Source: an uncultured Psychroflexus sp. (GTDB lineage: Bacteria; Bacteroidota; Bacteroidia; Flavobacteriales; Flavobacteriaceae). Taken from it: 64,000 nucleotides of DNA. Below are positions 34,722 to 45,625 of this stretch, in pieces (position 1 is the first letter of the stretch; every line of letters begins with the position of its first letter). The position numbers were made by a program, and so were the translations under genes. The stretch is from positions 62,001-126,000 of the forward strand of contig CAJXVZ010000001.1 of assembly GCA_913062845.1 (NCBI GenBank). The letters are read 5' to 3'. Under the pieces are notes generated by a model. It saw only the letters and a program-made list of their open reading frames with translations, did no database searches and had not been told where the DNA came from.

Positions 34722-34745
34722 CATGCTTTTAAAGTTGAAAGCATG
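34722..34745 (+). terminator. Inverted repeat at the 3' end of the NUDIX gene
   Basis: Perfect 8-bp stem CATGCTTT/AAAGCATG with an 8-base loop, 3 bp after the stop. There is no T run after it, so it may be a 3' stability element rather than an intrinsic terminator. Nothing else is recognised in the 287-bp gap to the next gene. Confidence 0.35.
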
Positions 34746-35005
34746 CCTTCACTTGTAGAGTCAGTAAAAAATCTTGACTGTAATTTCTGATGCATGGATC
34801 ATTCAGTAATGCAGCTGTGTATTCAGCCCAATAATTTTTATGGCAAAGCCTTTTTGTGTACACAATCTTAAAACAAAACTATAGATGTTAAATTAAAGCA
34901 CTTTATTTGTCACTTATGTTAAGATTTAAACGGTATAAACAATCTGTGCTTTAAATGTTTGTCTTTGACCTTTATTATCGTTAAATTAAAGAAAAACAAA
35001 TAATT

Positions 35006-35293
35006 ATGAATAAAGAAGAGTTTAAAGCAAGAACAAACAAAACAATTGATTTGATATCAGCAAAGCTAAACGACTTAAAAGCTGAAAAAGCCTCAGCAGA
35101 AAGTGATGCCAAAACAGAAATTGAAAATAAAATCAATACATTAGAAAATAATCAAAACGACTTGCAATCAACTTTAGAAAATCTGGAAGCAACATCAGAA
35201 GAAAAATGGAATGATATCAAGAATTCATTCGAAACAACTTTGAACAAGTCAGAAAATGCTTTAGAAAGCATTAAAAATAAAATTACTGCCTAA
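35006..35293 (+). CDS. Small soluble coiled-coil protein, function unknown
   Basis: A 95-residue, highly charged protein with almost continuous heptad pattern (about residues 10-92): LISAKLNDLKAEKASAE, EIENKINTLENNQNDLQSTLENLE and NSFETTLNKSENALESIKNKI. There is no signal peptide, membrane helix or Cys. It stands alone with about 290 bp upstream and a strong terminator downstream, so it forms its own transcription unit. The composition recalls small stress-induced coiled-coil proteins of Bacteroidota, but I do not recognise a named family. Confidence 0.75.
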   Translation: MNKEEFKARTNKTIDLISAKLNDLKAEKASAESDAKTEIENKINTLENNQNDLQSTLENLEATSEEKWNDIKNSFETTLNKSENALESIKNKITA

Positions 35294-35314
35294 AGTCAAG
35301 TCATTTTACTATTC

Positions 35315-35358
35315 AATAAGCTGTCTCAAGATAAACTTTAAGACAGCTTATTTTTTTA
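35315..35358 (+). terminator. Strong intrinsic terminator
   Basis: Perfect 12-bp stem (35315-35326 pairing with 35341-35352), 14-base loop, and a continuing T run to 35357, 21 bp after the coiled-coil gene stop. Confidence 0.9.
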
Positions 35359-35485
35359 TGGCTATATAACTATTTAAAATTCTATTTACTAGCTTAATTA
35401 AAATCAAATAAGTCGGAAAATAATGCCATTGAATATGTATCTGAAAATTGAAATTAATTGGCTTAATTTGCATTAAAAATAAAAA

Positions 35486-37129
35486 ATGCGCTATTTTTTT
35501 TTCATGTATGTTTCCTTGGTATTTTCCTGCACTATCATTGCACAGGAAAAAACAATCATTAAGGTAATCGTGCCAAATCCTGAGGATGAGGTTTATATTG
35601 TGGGTAATCAAACAGATTTAGGAGATTGGAATCCAGCTAAAGTAAAAATGTTTAAGGTTTCTGATTATGTAAGAATGATTGCCATACCATTTTATTTTCC
35701 GGCCGAATTTATGTTTACAAAAGGTAGTTGGGCAACAGAAGGTATAATTTATGAACTTGATAATAACCCGAACATTTACCTCGAAGAATATGTCAAAGAA
35801 AAAGTTTATAAGATTAAGGGATGGAAAGATGAAATGCTAAAAGCAAAGTTCACTATAAATTATAAAAATGAACCATTTGAAAGCAGAATCCTCAGAGACG
35901 ACAGAAAGCTTAAGGTATTAACGCCAAAAAATTACAATATTGAAAAAAGATATCCTGTAATTTATGTGCCGGACATCGGTAATATATTTAAGATTACCAC
36001 ACAATATTTTGACCTCTGGTCTAATCAGGATTATAAAGATTTTCCGGACTGTATAGTTGTTGGTATACCTTTCAATGAAAGTGAAATCGAGCTTTTAAAA
36101 AACGAACCTGATGGTTCAAATAATATTTTAGACTACATCAGGTATGATGTTGTTCCTTACGTAAATTCAAAATTCAGCACATCAGGTTTTAATATTATGA
36201 TTGGTGAGGGATATTACGCGGATTTTGTTAATAAATTGGTTATAGAAAATAATTCTCTGGTCAGCGCAGTAATCAGTATCAATCCAAAGAACGATCCGGA
36301 TATTTCATATAGACTTGACAACTATTTTATGAATTATGATGGCGATAATATATTCTACTTTTTAGCAAAGCCTGAGATAAATTTAGAGATATCGGATAGG
36401 GTTCCATTAATTTTAGAAGATGTTGAGAAACCAGAGACTAAGGTAAAATCAGTCACATATAATACTACTTCTGAAAATTTATACAGCTTATCGTTAAATG
36501 ATGCCATTAATTTTATTTTTCAGGATTATCGAAATTTGAAATCTTATGAAGATTTTAAAGATTTTATTTTCAATTATGAAAAAATACTTATGGATACTTA
36601 TAATATTTCAGCAATTTATCACGAAAATGAGATCAGGTATTTTTTAAAAGACATCCTCAACAAAAAGGATGAGGCTGCTTACGAGAAGCTACTAAGTTTT
36701 ATCGAACTGCAAAAAATAAAAACAAAAGACGGAGGTTTGGTCTACTTTGATGATGTTGATAAATCTAAACATTATTATTATCTGGGTAATTACGAAAAAT
36801 GCATAACAATGAATAATGAAATCCTAAGCCGTTTTAAAACAAAAAATTACGACAGAAAACTGGCAGAGCGTTTTTTTAATAATACTGAACTCGTTCTGAT
36901 GAGTTATGGAGAACAAAAAAAATATAAAGCCATTTTTGACTATCTGGAAAGCATCATAGATAAGCTACCTGCTTACATTTTGGAGAGTTATTACCTTATG
37001 GCAAAATACTCCAGTAAATACAATATCCTGACAACACGAGGAGAAAGCGCCCTTGAGTATTGTCAAACTTATTTTCATAAGAATAAATTATTTGAGAAAA
37101 AAGACCTTAATAAAATTAAGTTCAGGTAG
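35486..37129 (+). CDS. Secreted CBM20-like plus esterase-fold protein lacking the catalytic serine
   Basis: A 547-residue exported protein with signal peptide (about 1-19, ending IIAQ). Residues 24-110 resemble a CBM20 starch-binding domain, with VYIVGNQTDLGDWNP (family pattern GxxxxLGxWxP) and FKVSDYVRMIAIPF. Residues 115-330 follow the putative esterase (esterase D/Fes-type) fold: LKVLTPKNYN, RYPVIYVPDIGN, CIVVGIPFNE and DYIRYDVVPYVNSKF. The expected nucleophile elbow GxSxGG is instead G240-E241-G242-Y243-Y244, so the serine is a glycine. A helical, TPR-like C-terminal region follows (about 370-547). It is probably non-catalytic, binding glucan or a partner. Confidence 0.72.
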   Translation: MRYFFFMYVSLVFSCTIIAQEKTIIKVIVPNPEDEVYIVGNQTDLGDWNPAKVKMFKVSDYVRMIAIPFYFPAEFMFTKGSWATEGIIYELDNNPNIYLEEYVKEKVYKIKGWKDEMLKAKFTINYKNEPFESRILRDDRKLKVLTPKNYNIEKRYPVIYVPDIGNIFKITTQYFDLWSNQDYKDFPDCIVVGIPFNESEIELLKNEPDGSNNILDYIRYDVVPYVNSKFSTSGFNIMIGEGYYADFVNKLVIENNSLVSAVISINPKNDPDISYRLDNYFMNYDGDNIFYFLAKPEINLEISDRVPLILEDVEKPETKVKSVTYNTTSENLYSLSLNDAINFIFQDYRNLKSYEDFKDFIFNYEKILMDTYNISAIYHENEIRYFLKDILNKKDEAAYEKLLSFIELQKIKTKDGGLVYFDDVDKSKHYYYLGNYEKCITMNNEILSRFKTKNYDRKLAERFFNNTELVLMSYGEQKKYKAIFDYLESIIDKLPAYILESYYLMAKYSSKYNILTTRGESALEYCQTYFHKNKLFEKKDLNKIKFR

Positions 37130-37298
37130 TCTTATTAATTACAATGAGCATAATTACTTATCAGAATTAAATTTACCTATGATTTAAAAGTTTTGTATTC
37201 TTTAACAATACAGACTCAACAACAGGTTTTTGTTGAAACTTTTAGATCGAATATCATAAATATACTTAACATTTCTTAACACTGGTGTTTAATATTTA

Positions 37299-37319
37299 AC
37301 TTGTCTTTTTAAACAAAGT
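37299..37319. promoter_or_regulatory. Imperfect palindrome upstream of the MerR gene (candidate operator)
   Basis: Imperfect inverted repeat with ACTTGT and ACAAAGT arms around an AT-rich centre, ending 14 bases before the -7 box, where a MerR-type repressor/activator would be expected to sit. Placement is suggestive; the arms are short. Confidence 0.25.
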
Positions 37320-37333
37320 ATAACTTTAATTTT

Positions 37334-37341
37334 TATTTTTG
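37334..37341 (+). promoter_or_regulatory. -7 box of the carotenoid regulator/operon
   Basis: TATTTTTG matches TAnnTTTG and lies 17 bases before the ATG at 37359. Because the transcript should start near 37348, the upstream in-frame GTG at 37344 is unlikely to be the start codon. Confidence 0.45.
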
Positions 37342-37358
37342 ACGTGTTATACTTTATT

Positions 37359-38258
37359 ATGGGAAACATTAAACAAAACTTCAGCATCAAAGACTTGGAA
37401 TCTCTAAGTGGTATCAAAGCGCACACTATCAGAATGTGGGAAAAGAGATACAAAGTATTAGAGCCCAAGAGAACCGAAACCAACATCAGAAGTTATGGTG
37501 TAAATGGTTTACAAAAGATTTTAAACATTGCTTTTTTAAATGAAAACGGATATAAGATATCCCGAATTTCAAAAATGAATGATAGCGAGATAGGTGAATT
37601 GGTTCAAAAAATTACTACGAGTAAGAGTAACACCAATAGAGCTGTAAAGTCTTTAAAAGTGGCTATGATGAATTTTGATCAGGCTCTTTTCCTTAAAACC
37701 TACGATGGTTTGCTTGAACATAATACATTCAGGGAAATTTATAATAATGTTTTTATACCCTTATTAAAAGAGATAGGTTTTTTATGGCAGGCAGGAACGA
37801 TAACACCTGCGCATGAGCAATTTATTTCAACCTTAATCAAGCAAAAATTATTTTTGAATATTGAAAAGTTACAGTTTGAGAAGCCCTCGAAGACAGATAA
37901 AGTTTTTATACTGTTTCTGCCTGAGGAGGAAATACACGATATAGGTTTATTTTATACAAATTATGAGCTCTTACTGCACGGTTACAAAGTTATATTTCTG
38001 GGACAAAGTCTTCCGATGGAAGATTTGACCTACCTTTCAAAGCTTTTTGATCAGACAGTTTTCGTTTCTTATCTTACTGTTAAACCTGAAAATATTAAAG
38101 ATTATTTAAATAGATTTACCAAAAATATTTGCACTGATGACGGCTGTGAATACTGGTTATTGGGTAGAAAAGCTAATGAAATTATTGAAAAAAATATCAG
38201 TCTTCCAGCGAGAGTCAGAGCATTTGAAGACATCAATCAATTGACCTTAAATTTGTAA
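37359..38258 (+). CDS. MerR family regulator with B12-binding domain (CarH/LitR-like)
   Basis: A 299-residue transcription factor likely controlling the carotenoid genes that start 1 bp downstream. The N-terminal MerR helix-turn-helix has IKDLESLSGIKAHTIRMWEKRY (residues 10-31). The cobalamin-binding four-helix bundle shows W143-x9-E153, and the Rossmann B12 domain has E191-x-H193-x-x-G196, the lower-axial-ligand motif. Compared with Thermus CarH (from memory), the histidines after W131 and E141 are glutamines here (Q144, Q154). I use the ATG at 37359, not the GTG at 37344. In the dark such proteins bind AdoCbl, tetramerise and repress crt genes; whether this one is light-responsive is open. 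Confidence 0.88.
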   Translation: MGNIKQNFSIKDLESLSGIKAHTIRMWEKRYKVLEPKRTETNIRSYGVNGLQKILNIAFLNENGYKISRISKMNDSEIGELVQKITTSKSNTNRAVKSLKVAMMNFDQALFLKTYDGLLEHNTFREIYNNVFIPLLKEIGFLWQAGTITPAHEQFISTLIKQKLFLNIEKLQFEKPSKTDKVFILFLPEEEIHDIGLFYTNYELLLHGYKVIFLGQSLPMEDLTYLSKLFDQTVFVSYLTVKPENIKDYLNRFTKNICTDDGCEYWLLGRKANEIIEKNISLPARVRAFEDINQLTLNL

Positions 38259-38259
38259 A

Positions 38260-39723
38260 ATGGCTAAAACTGTCCATATCATTGGCTCAGGGTTTTCTTC
38301 ACTCTCTGCAGCTTCATACTTGGCAAAATCCGGATATAAAGTAAAAGTATTTGAAAAAAATGCATCAATAGGTGGAAGAGCCAGACAGTTTAAGCATGAA
38401 GGCTTTACTTTTGATATGGGACCATCATGGTATTGGATGCCTGATGTATTTGAACGGTTTTTTGGAGATTTCGGCAAAAAGCCAGAGGATTACTACAAAT
38501 TAGACAAGCTCAATCCAGGATACAAAGTAGTTTTTAGTGAGAATAATTCTTTTGAAGTCTCGGACAATCTTGATGAGATTTATAAGGCATTTGATGAAAA
38601 AGAAACAGATGGCGCTAAGAAACTAAAAAAGTTTATGGATAATGCAAAGTCTAATTATGACATTGCCATCAAAAAATTGGTTTATAAGCCCGGAGAATCA
38701 CCACTTGAATTGGTTACACCTGCAACTGTAGGTAAGGTCGGCGAGTTTTTTAGCAACATCAGTAGAGATGTAGAAAAGGACTTTGAAAACAATGACCTTA
38801 AACAGATTCTTAAATTTCCGGTTCTCTTTTTAGGCGCAAGACCACAGGACACCCCGTCTTTCTACAGTTTTATGAATTATGCAGATTTTGGACTGGGCAC
38901 ATGGCATCCAAAAGGTGGTTTTTTTAGTGTTGTGAAGGCGATGAAAGAACTCGCAGAATCTTTGGGTGTAGAATTTCAAACCAATGCCACCATAGAAAAA
39001 ATTGATGTCAATCAGTCAGGTCGGGTTAAAGGAATTCAAGTCAACGGAGAAACCCTTACCGCAGATTATGTGTTATCAGGTGCAGATTATCATCATACAG
39101 AGACACTTCTTGATGAAAAATACAGACAATATTCTGAACAATACTGGGACAAGAAAGTTTTTGCGCCCTCTTCACTGCTATTCTACGTTGGCTTTGATAA
39201 AAAACTTAAAAATGTCAACCATCACAATCTGTTTTTTGATGTCGATTTTAATCAACATGCAGATGATATTTACAAAACACCGAAATGGCCTAAAGAACCT
39301 TTATTCTACGCAAATTTTACTTCTCTTACTGATCCTGACACAGCACCGGATGGATGTGAAAATGGTTTTTTCCTGATACCCTTAGCACCGGATATTAATG
39401 ATACTGAAGAACTCAGAGAACAATATTTTCATAAAATCATCACAAGATTTGAAAAACTGACGGGTCAAAGCGTTCAAAAAAATATTATATTTAAAAAATC
39501 CTTTTGTGCAAAGGATTTTAAAAATGATTATAACTCATACAAAGGAAATGCTTACGGAATGGCTAATACGCTACTACAAACAGCATTTTTAAGACCAAGG
39601 CTGAAAAGTAAAAAAGTAAAGAATTTATATTTTACAGGACAGCTTACAGTACCAGGACCAGGTGTGCCACCTGCTTTGATATCTGGAAAATTAGTATCAG
39701 AACTCATAAAGAAATACGATTAA
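38260..39723 (+). CDS. crtI: Phytoene desaturase
   Basis: FAD-dependent enzyme making lycopene (or neurosporene) from phytoene at the membrane, 487 residues. The Rossmann start is HIIGSGFSSLSAASYLAKSGYKVKVFEKN, followed by IGGRARQFKHEGFTFDMGPSWYWMP, the family's flavin-contact and DMGPS signature. The C-terminal FAD/membrane motif is NLYFTGQLTVPGPGVPPALISGKLV. It starts 1 bp after the regulator stop and 3 bp precede crtB. All key motifs are intact. Confidence 0.94.
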   Translation: MAKTVHIIGSGFSSLSAASYLAKSGYKVKVFEKNASIGGRARQFKHEGFTFDMGPSWYWMPDVFERFFGDFGKKPEDYYKLDKLNPGYKVVFSENNSFEVSDNLDEIYKAFDEKETDGAKKLKKFMDNAKSNYDIAIKKLVYKPGESPLELVTPATVGKVGEFFSNISRDVEKDFENNDLKQILKFPVLFLGARPQDTPSFYSFMNYADFGLGTWHPKGGFFSVVKAMKELAESLGVEFQTNATIEKIDVNQSGRVKGIQVNGETLTADYVLSGADYHHTETLLDEKYRQYSEQYWDKKVFAPSSLLFYVGFDKKLKNVNHHNLFFDVDFNQHADDIYKTPKWPKEPLFYANFTSLTDPDTAPDGCENGFFLIPLAPDINDTEELREQYFHKIITRFEKLTGQSVQKNIIFKKSFCAKDFKNDYNSYKGNAYGMANTLLQTAFLRPRLKSKKVKNLYFTGQLTVPGPGVPPALISGKLVSELIKKYD

Positions 39724-39726
39724 ACC

Positions 39727-40566
39727 ATGAAGTCAATTTTTGATCATATCGCCAGACATTGCAGTATGCATGTAACTAAATCCTATAGTACATCATTTTC
39801 ATCTGCAACCAAGCTTTTAGCTCCTTCAATCAGACAAGACATATACAACATTTATGGATTTGTAAGATTTGCTGATGAAATTGTAGATACATTTCACGAT
39901 TATGACAAAGAGGCTCTTTTTGATGATTTTGAAAGACAGCTTTACGATGCCATTGAAAAGAAAATAAGCCTTAACCCTATTTTGAATGCTTTTCAGGAAA
40001 CTGTGCATAAATACAATATTCCTGAACACCTGTACGATGCCTTTATGTCAAGTATGAGAAAGGATTTATACAAACACACTTACAAAACTGTTGAAGAATA
40101 CGAGCAGTACATTTATGGAAGTGCAGATGTAGTTGGACTCATGTGTTTAAAGGTATTTGTGAAAGGTGATAATGAATTGTACGATGAATTAAAGCATGAT
40201 GCCAAGAAATTAGGATCAGCGTTTCAAAAAGTAAACTTCCTTAGGGATCTCAAAGCAGACCATGAAGATTTAAACCGGGCTTACTTTCCAAATGTAAATC
40301 TTGAAAAACTGGATGAATCTACCAAAATGAGGATCATTTCTGAAATAGAAGATGATTTTAAAGCCGGATTGAGGGGTATTGTAAGGCTGCCCGTAGAGGC
40401 TAAACTTGGCGTATATACGGCCTATGTTTATTATTCCAAACTGTTACAGAAACTTAAAAAAACACCTTCACTTCAAATAAAATCAACCAGAATCCGTGTA
40501 AATGATTACCAAAAAGTTGGTTTACTTGCACAATCTTACTTATCTTGTAGATTAAATTTGATTTAA
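39727..40566 (+). CDS. crtB: Phytoene synthase
   Basis: Condenses two GGPP to phytoene, the committed carotenoid step. The 279-residue squalene/phytoene synthase fold has the first Asp-rich motif DEIVD (D50, D54), the SYSTSF segment near the N-terminus, and the second motif FQKVNFLRDLKAD. YGSADVVGLMCLKVF lies between. GGPP must come from a CrtE-type synthase outside this window. Gaps to crtI and crtZ are 3 bp each. Confidence 0.95.
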   Translation: MKSIFDHIARHCSMHVTKSYSTSFSSATKLLAPSIRQDIYNIYGFVRFADEIVDTFHDYDKEALFDDFERQLYDAIEKKISLNPILNAFQETVHKYNIPEHLYDAFMSSMRKDLYKHTYKTVEEYEQYIYGSADVVGLMCLKVFVKGDNELYDELKHDAKKLGSAFQKVNFLRDLKADHEDLNRAYFPNVNLEKLDESTKMRIISEIEDDFKAGLRGIVRLPVEAKLGVYTAYVYYSKLLQKLKKTPSLQIKSTRIRVNDYQKVGLLAQSYLSCRLNLI

Positions 40567-40569
40567 ATT

Positions 40570-41022
40570 ATGATAGTATACTCTATTTTAGTTTTTTTAG
40601 TCACATTTTGTTTTATGGAATTTATGGCGTGGTTTACGCATAAGTATGTCATGCATGGCTTTTTATGGTCACTGCACAAAGACCATCACTTAAAAGACCA
40701 TAAAAGCTGGTGGGAAAGAAATGACTTGTTCTTTATTTTTTATGCTGCCGTGAGCATGTTTTTCTTTATATACGTTGATAGCCAAGGTTATTGGTTTGGA
40801 ATTCCAATCGGCGCAGGAATTGCAGCTTATGGCGCAACTTATTTTTTAGTTCATGATATATTTATACATCAGAGATTCAAGCTGTTTAGAAAAGCTGATA
40901 ATTGGTACGCCAAAGCCATAAGAAGAGCGCATAAAATACACCATAAGCACATAGGTAAAGAAGATGGAGAATGTTTTGGAATGCTCGTTCCGCCTATGCG
41001 TTTTTTCAAAAAATATAAATAA
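40570..41022 (+). CDS. crtZ: Beta-carotene hydroxylase (sterol desaturase/fatty acid hydroxylase superfamily)
   Basis: Di-iron membrane hydroxylase of 150 residues adding 3-OH to beta-ionone rings. The histidine boxes are FTHKYVMHG, HKDHHLKDH, FLVHDIFIHQRF and RAHKIHHKH, in the CrtZ order. Four hydrophobic helices (about 2-21, 53-71, 76-96 plus a short one) embed it. It sits between crtB and the second desaturase, so hydroxylation belongs to the same pathway; the position 3 site is inferred from the family. Confidence 0.93.
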   Translation: MIVYSILVFLVTFCFMEFMAWFTHKYVMHGFLWSLHKDHHLKDHKSWWERNDLFFIFYAAVSMFFFIYVDSQGYWFGIPIGAGIAAYGATYFLVHDIFIHQRFKLFRKADNWYAKAIRRAHKIHHKHIGKEDGECFGMLVPPMRFFKKYK

Positions 41023-43113
<2,091 letters not shown>

Positions 43114-43124
<11 letters not shown>

Positions 43125-44271
43125 GGTTTTTGACTATATCATTGTGGGTTCAGGGGCTTCAGGCCTCCAGCTGGCTATGGCCTTCGTCAGAGATGATTAT
43201 TTTAGGGATAAATCCATTGGTATCATAGAAAAAAGAAGATCTTTTACCAATGATAAGACCTGGAGTTTTTGGGAAATAGGTTCAGGCTTATACGATGATA
43301 TCATCTACAAATCATGGAAAAAAGGTCAGTTTACGGCATGTGGAGAAACCATAGATTTAGATTTAGGAGAATACAATTATAAAATGCTCAGGTCTATTGA
43401 TTTTTACAATTACGCTGAAAGCATTATCAATGAGAGTAAAAATATAGAATGGATACAAGACGAGATAAGTTTTATAGATGAGCAAAAGAATATTGTAGCA
43501 CTCACAGGAAAGCAAAGCTACAAGGCTAAACATGTTTTTGACAGCAGGCTGCCGGATAACTTTAAGCCCACTGAAAGTCTTAATATTCTTCAACACTTTA
43601 AGGGTTGGTTTATTGAAACAGATGAAGACGTTTTCACGCCTGAAAGTTTTGACATGATGGATTACAGCATAGGTGATAAAAGTAAGACCTGCTTTATGTA
43701 CGTATTACCTTTTACAAAGAGAAAAGGTTTTGTGGAATTCACTTACTTTTCACCTGAATTAGTGGATGATCAAACTTATGATAAGTATATCAAAAGCTAT
43801 TTGTCTGATAAATTGGGCGTTGAAAATTATAGCGTATCTGAAACTGAAAAAGGCATCATTCCCATGTCCAGTTATCCTTTTTATAGGCAAAATTTTTCAA
43901 AAATCACAAAAATAGGCACGGCCGGAGGCTGGGTAAAAGCTTCAACGGGATATTCATTCAAAAATGCTGAGAGGTTTGCCTTAAAAATTGTAGATAATAT
44001 CAAAGCGGGTAAAATCCCACATTCAAATTTACACAAGAAGAGATTTAAGCATTATGATAAACTATTCCTCGATGTATTATTAAATTATAATGCATATGGC
44101 GAGAAATTATTCTATAAGATGTACAAAAAGAACAGTATATATGATATTTTTAATTTTCTTGATGACGAGAGCCATATTATTCAAGAGCTAAAAATTATTA
44201 TAAGCATGACTTCTCACCATTTTATCAAAGCGCTCATCAAACATGCTTTAAGCGGGTTCAGAATAAAATAA
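43114..44271 (+). CDS. crtY: Lycopene cyclase family protein
   Basis: FAD/NAD-fold cyclase of 385 residues forming beta-ionone rings on lycopene. The start at 43114 opens SSKVFDYIIVGSGASGLQLAMAF, overlapping the CruF-like gene by 11 bp; an upstream in-frame Met would add 24 hydrophobic, off-pattern residues. Family motifs include FTNDKTWSFWE (the TWSFW substrate motif), FVEFTYFSPE and IGTAGGWVKASTGYSF. The length is normal. Last gene of the carotenoid operon, convergent with the NUDIX gene after 2 bp. Confidence 0.93.
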
Positions 44272-44273
44272 AA

Positions 44274-44906
44274 TCAAATTTTCCTGAATATTTCTCTAAG
44301 TTCACTCAATATCATTGCCGTAGCACCCCAAACAATATAGCCGTTTATTTTAAAACACATGACCTCTTTTCGCCCGGCATAGGATGTCACAATTTCTCCT
44401 CGTTCTGGTTTAGCATTAAGAAAATCATCTAATTTCACAGGTATTATTAGTTCAACCTCGCTGTCTTCTTTAATAAATTTTGGAGTATTATCCACCACGC
44501 CTACAATAGGCTTTACCAGAAAATTTGATGGAGGTATATACAGCTCTGTCAAAGCTTTTAAGACCTCTACAGCAGAGGCATCCACCCCAATCTCTTCCTC
44601 CGTTTCGCGAAGAGCTGTATCAGTTAAATTTTCATCCTGTTTTTCGATTTTGCCTCCCGGCAATGCCACCTGTGCAGAGTGAACACCTTTATAGGATTTC
44701 CTTAGGATCAGCGTAAAATATGTTTGACCATCAGCGTCGGGATAAAACAATATCAAGACACCAGCTTTTTTAGCCTTAACAAGATCAAAGTCAAATGCTA
44801 AAGATTTCTTTCTGAACTCCGGCGCTAATAAGAGTTGGGCATCAAGGCCCGGTAATTCAATTTTTTTTATTTTTGACGAAATTTGTTTGAAATATGAAAA
44901 TTGCAT
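44274..44906 (-). CDS. CoA pyrophosphatase, NUDIX hydrolase (NudL/YeaB-like)
   Basis: A 210-residue NUDIX hydrolase of the CoA-diphosphatase group. The CoA-specific upstream motif is present as FTLILRKSYKGVHSAQVALPGGK, immediately followed by the NUDIX box GGKIEKQDENLTDTALRETEEEIGV with all catalytic glutamates. YIPPSNFLVKPIVG matches the family's downstream region. The probable reaction is CoA to 3',5'-ADP and phosphopantetheine. Its ATG overlaps the divergent cyclophilin gene start by 13 bp, so a more internal start cannot be excluded. Confidence 0.9.
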   Translation of the reverse strand: MQFSYFKQISSKIKKIELPGLDAQLLLAPEFRKKSLAFDFDLVKAKKAGVLILFYPDADGQTYFTLILRKSYKGVHSAQVALPGGKIEKQDENLTDTALRETEEEIGVDASAVEVLKALTELYIPPSNFLVKPIVGVVDNTPKFIKEDSEVELIIPVKLDDFLNAKPERGEIVTSYAGRKEVMCFKINGYIVWGATAMILSELREIFRKI

Positions 44907-45625
44907 TACGACTAGTCTTCTGTTTGTGTCTTTTTAGCTTCATTTTATCTTGTAAAAACGATGGATCAAAAAATACTGACGACACATCAAAAAAAGATAA
45001 AATAATTCGCAAAGATAAGGTTCCTGAGGTAATTATTCCCGCCGGCGGTGAAGATGACGTTGATGTTTCTCATATAGAAACACTTACGCAGGAAACCCTG
45101 GAAAGCTATTTAAAAAAATATGAAAAAAACAATCCGGAAACCATCGTAAAAGTAAAAACACGCTTTGGTGATTTTACCATACAACTGTTTGCACAGGAAC
45201 GCTTGCACCGGCTGAATTTTATCCGTCTGGCAAAGCTTGGATATTACGACGACACGTTTTTCCATAGAATAGACAGCGGATTTGTAGTACAGGGCGGAAA
45301 CAGCGATAAGCCCAGCACTCAAAAATTAAGAGCTAAGGTAGGAGATTATTTCGTTCCCAATGAATACAGTCCTTTCCACAAGAACAAATATGGCTATGTA
45401 GGCATGGCCAAGCCACCAAGCCAAAAAGTAAGTAATTCATCCAGTGCTTTTGAATTTTATATCGTCATGGACAAAAATGGAGCGCCACATCTCAATGAAA
45501 AATTCACAGTATTTGGAAGAGTCATTGAAGGCATGGAAGTCTTAGAAGAAATGCAAAAAGTCGAAATAGATGCCAGTGAGTGGCCTTTAAGAAATATACA
45601 GATGAAAGTTGAGGTTTTAGAATAA
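44894..45625 (+). CDS. Cyclophilin-type peptidyl-prolyl isomerase lipoprotein
   Basis: A 243-residue predicted lipoprotein (signal peptide with lipobox Cys20 in FILSC) followed by a short charged linker and a cyclophilin domain from about residue 78. Visible are VKTRFGDFTIQLF, HRLNFIRLAKLGYYDDTFFHRIDSGFVVQGG (catalytic Arg and the FHR..FVVQGG signature), AFEFYIVMD and LNEKFTVFGRVIEGMEVL. This is the periplasmic cyclophilin pattern, assisting folding of exported proteins. The Bacteroidota form with long insert loops (PNEYSPFHKN) is typical. Confidence 0.92.
   Translation: MKIALRLVFCLCLFSFILSCKNDGSKNTDDTSKKDKIIRKDKVPEVIIPAGGEDDVDVSHIETLTQETLESYLKKYEKNNPETIVKVKTRFGDFTIQLFAQERLHRLNFIRLAKLGYYDDTFFHRIDSGFVVQGGNSDKPSTQKLRAKVGDYFVPNEYSPFHKNKYGYVGMAKPPSQKVSNSSSAFEFYIVMDKNGAPHLNEKFTVFGRVIEGMEVLEEMQKVEIDASEWPLRNIQMKVEVLE

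Noticed and set aside
37344..37358. GTG start adding five residues to the MerR regulator
   Set aside because: It lies only a few bases from the -7 box, upstream of or at the predicted transcription start.
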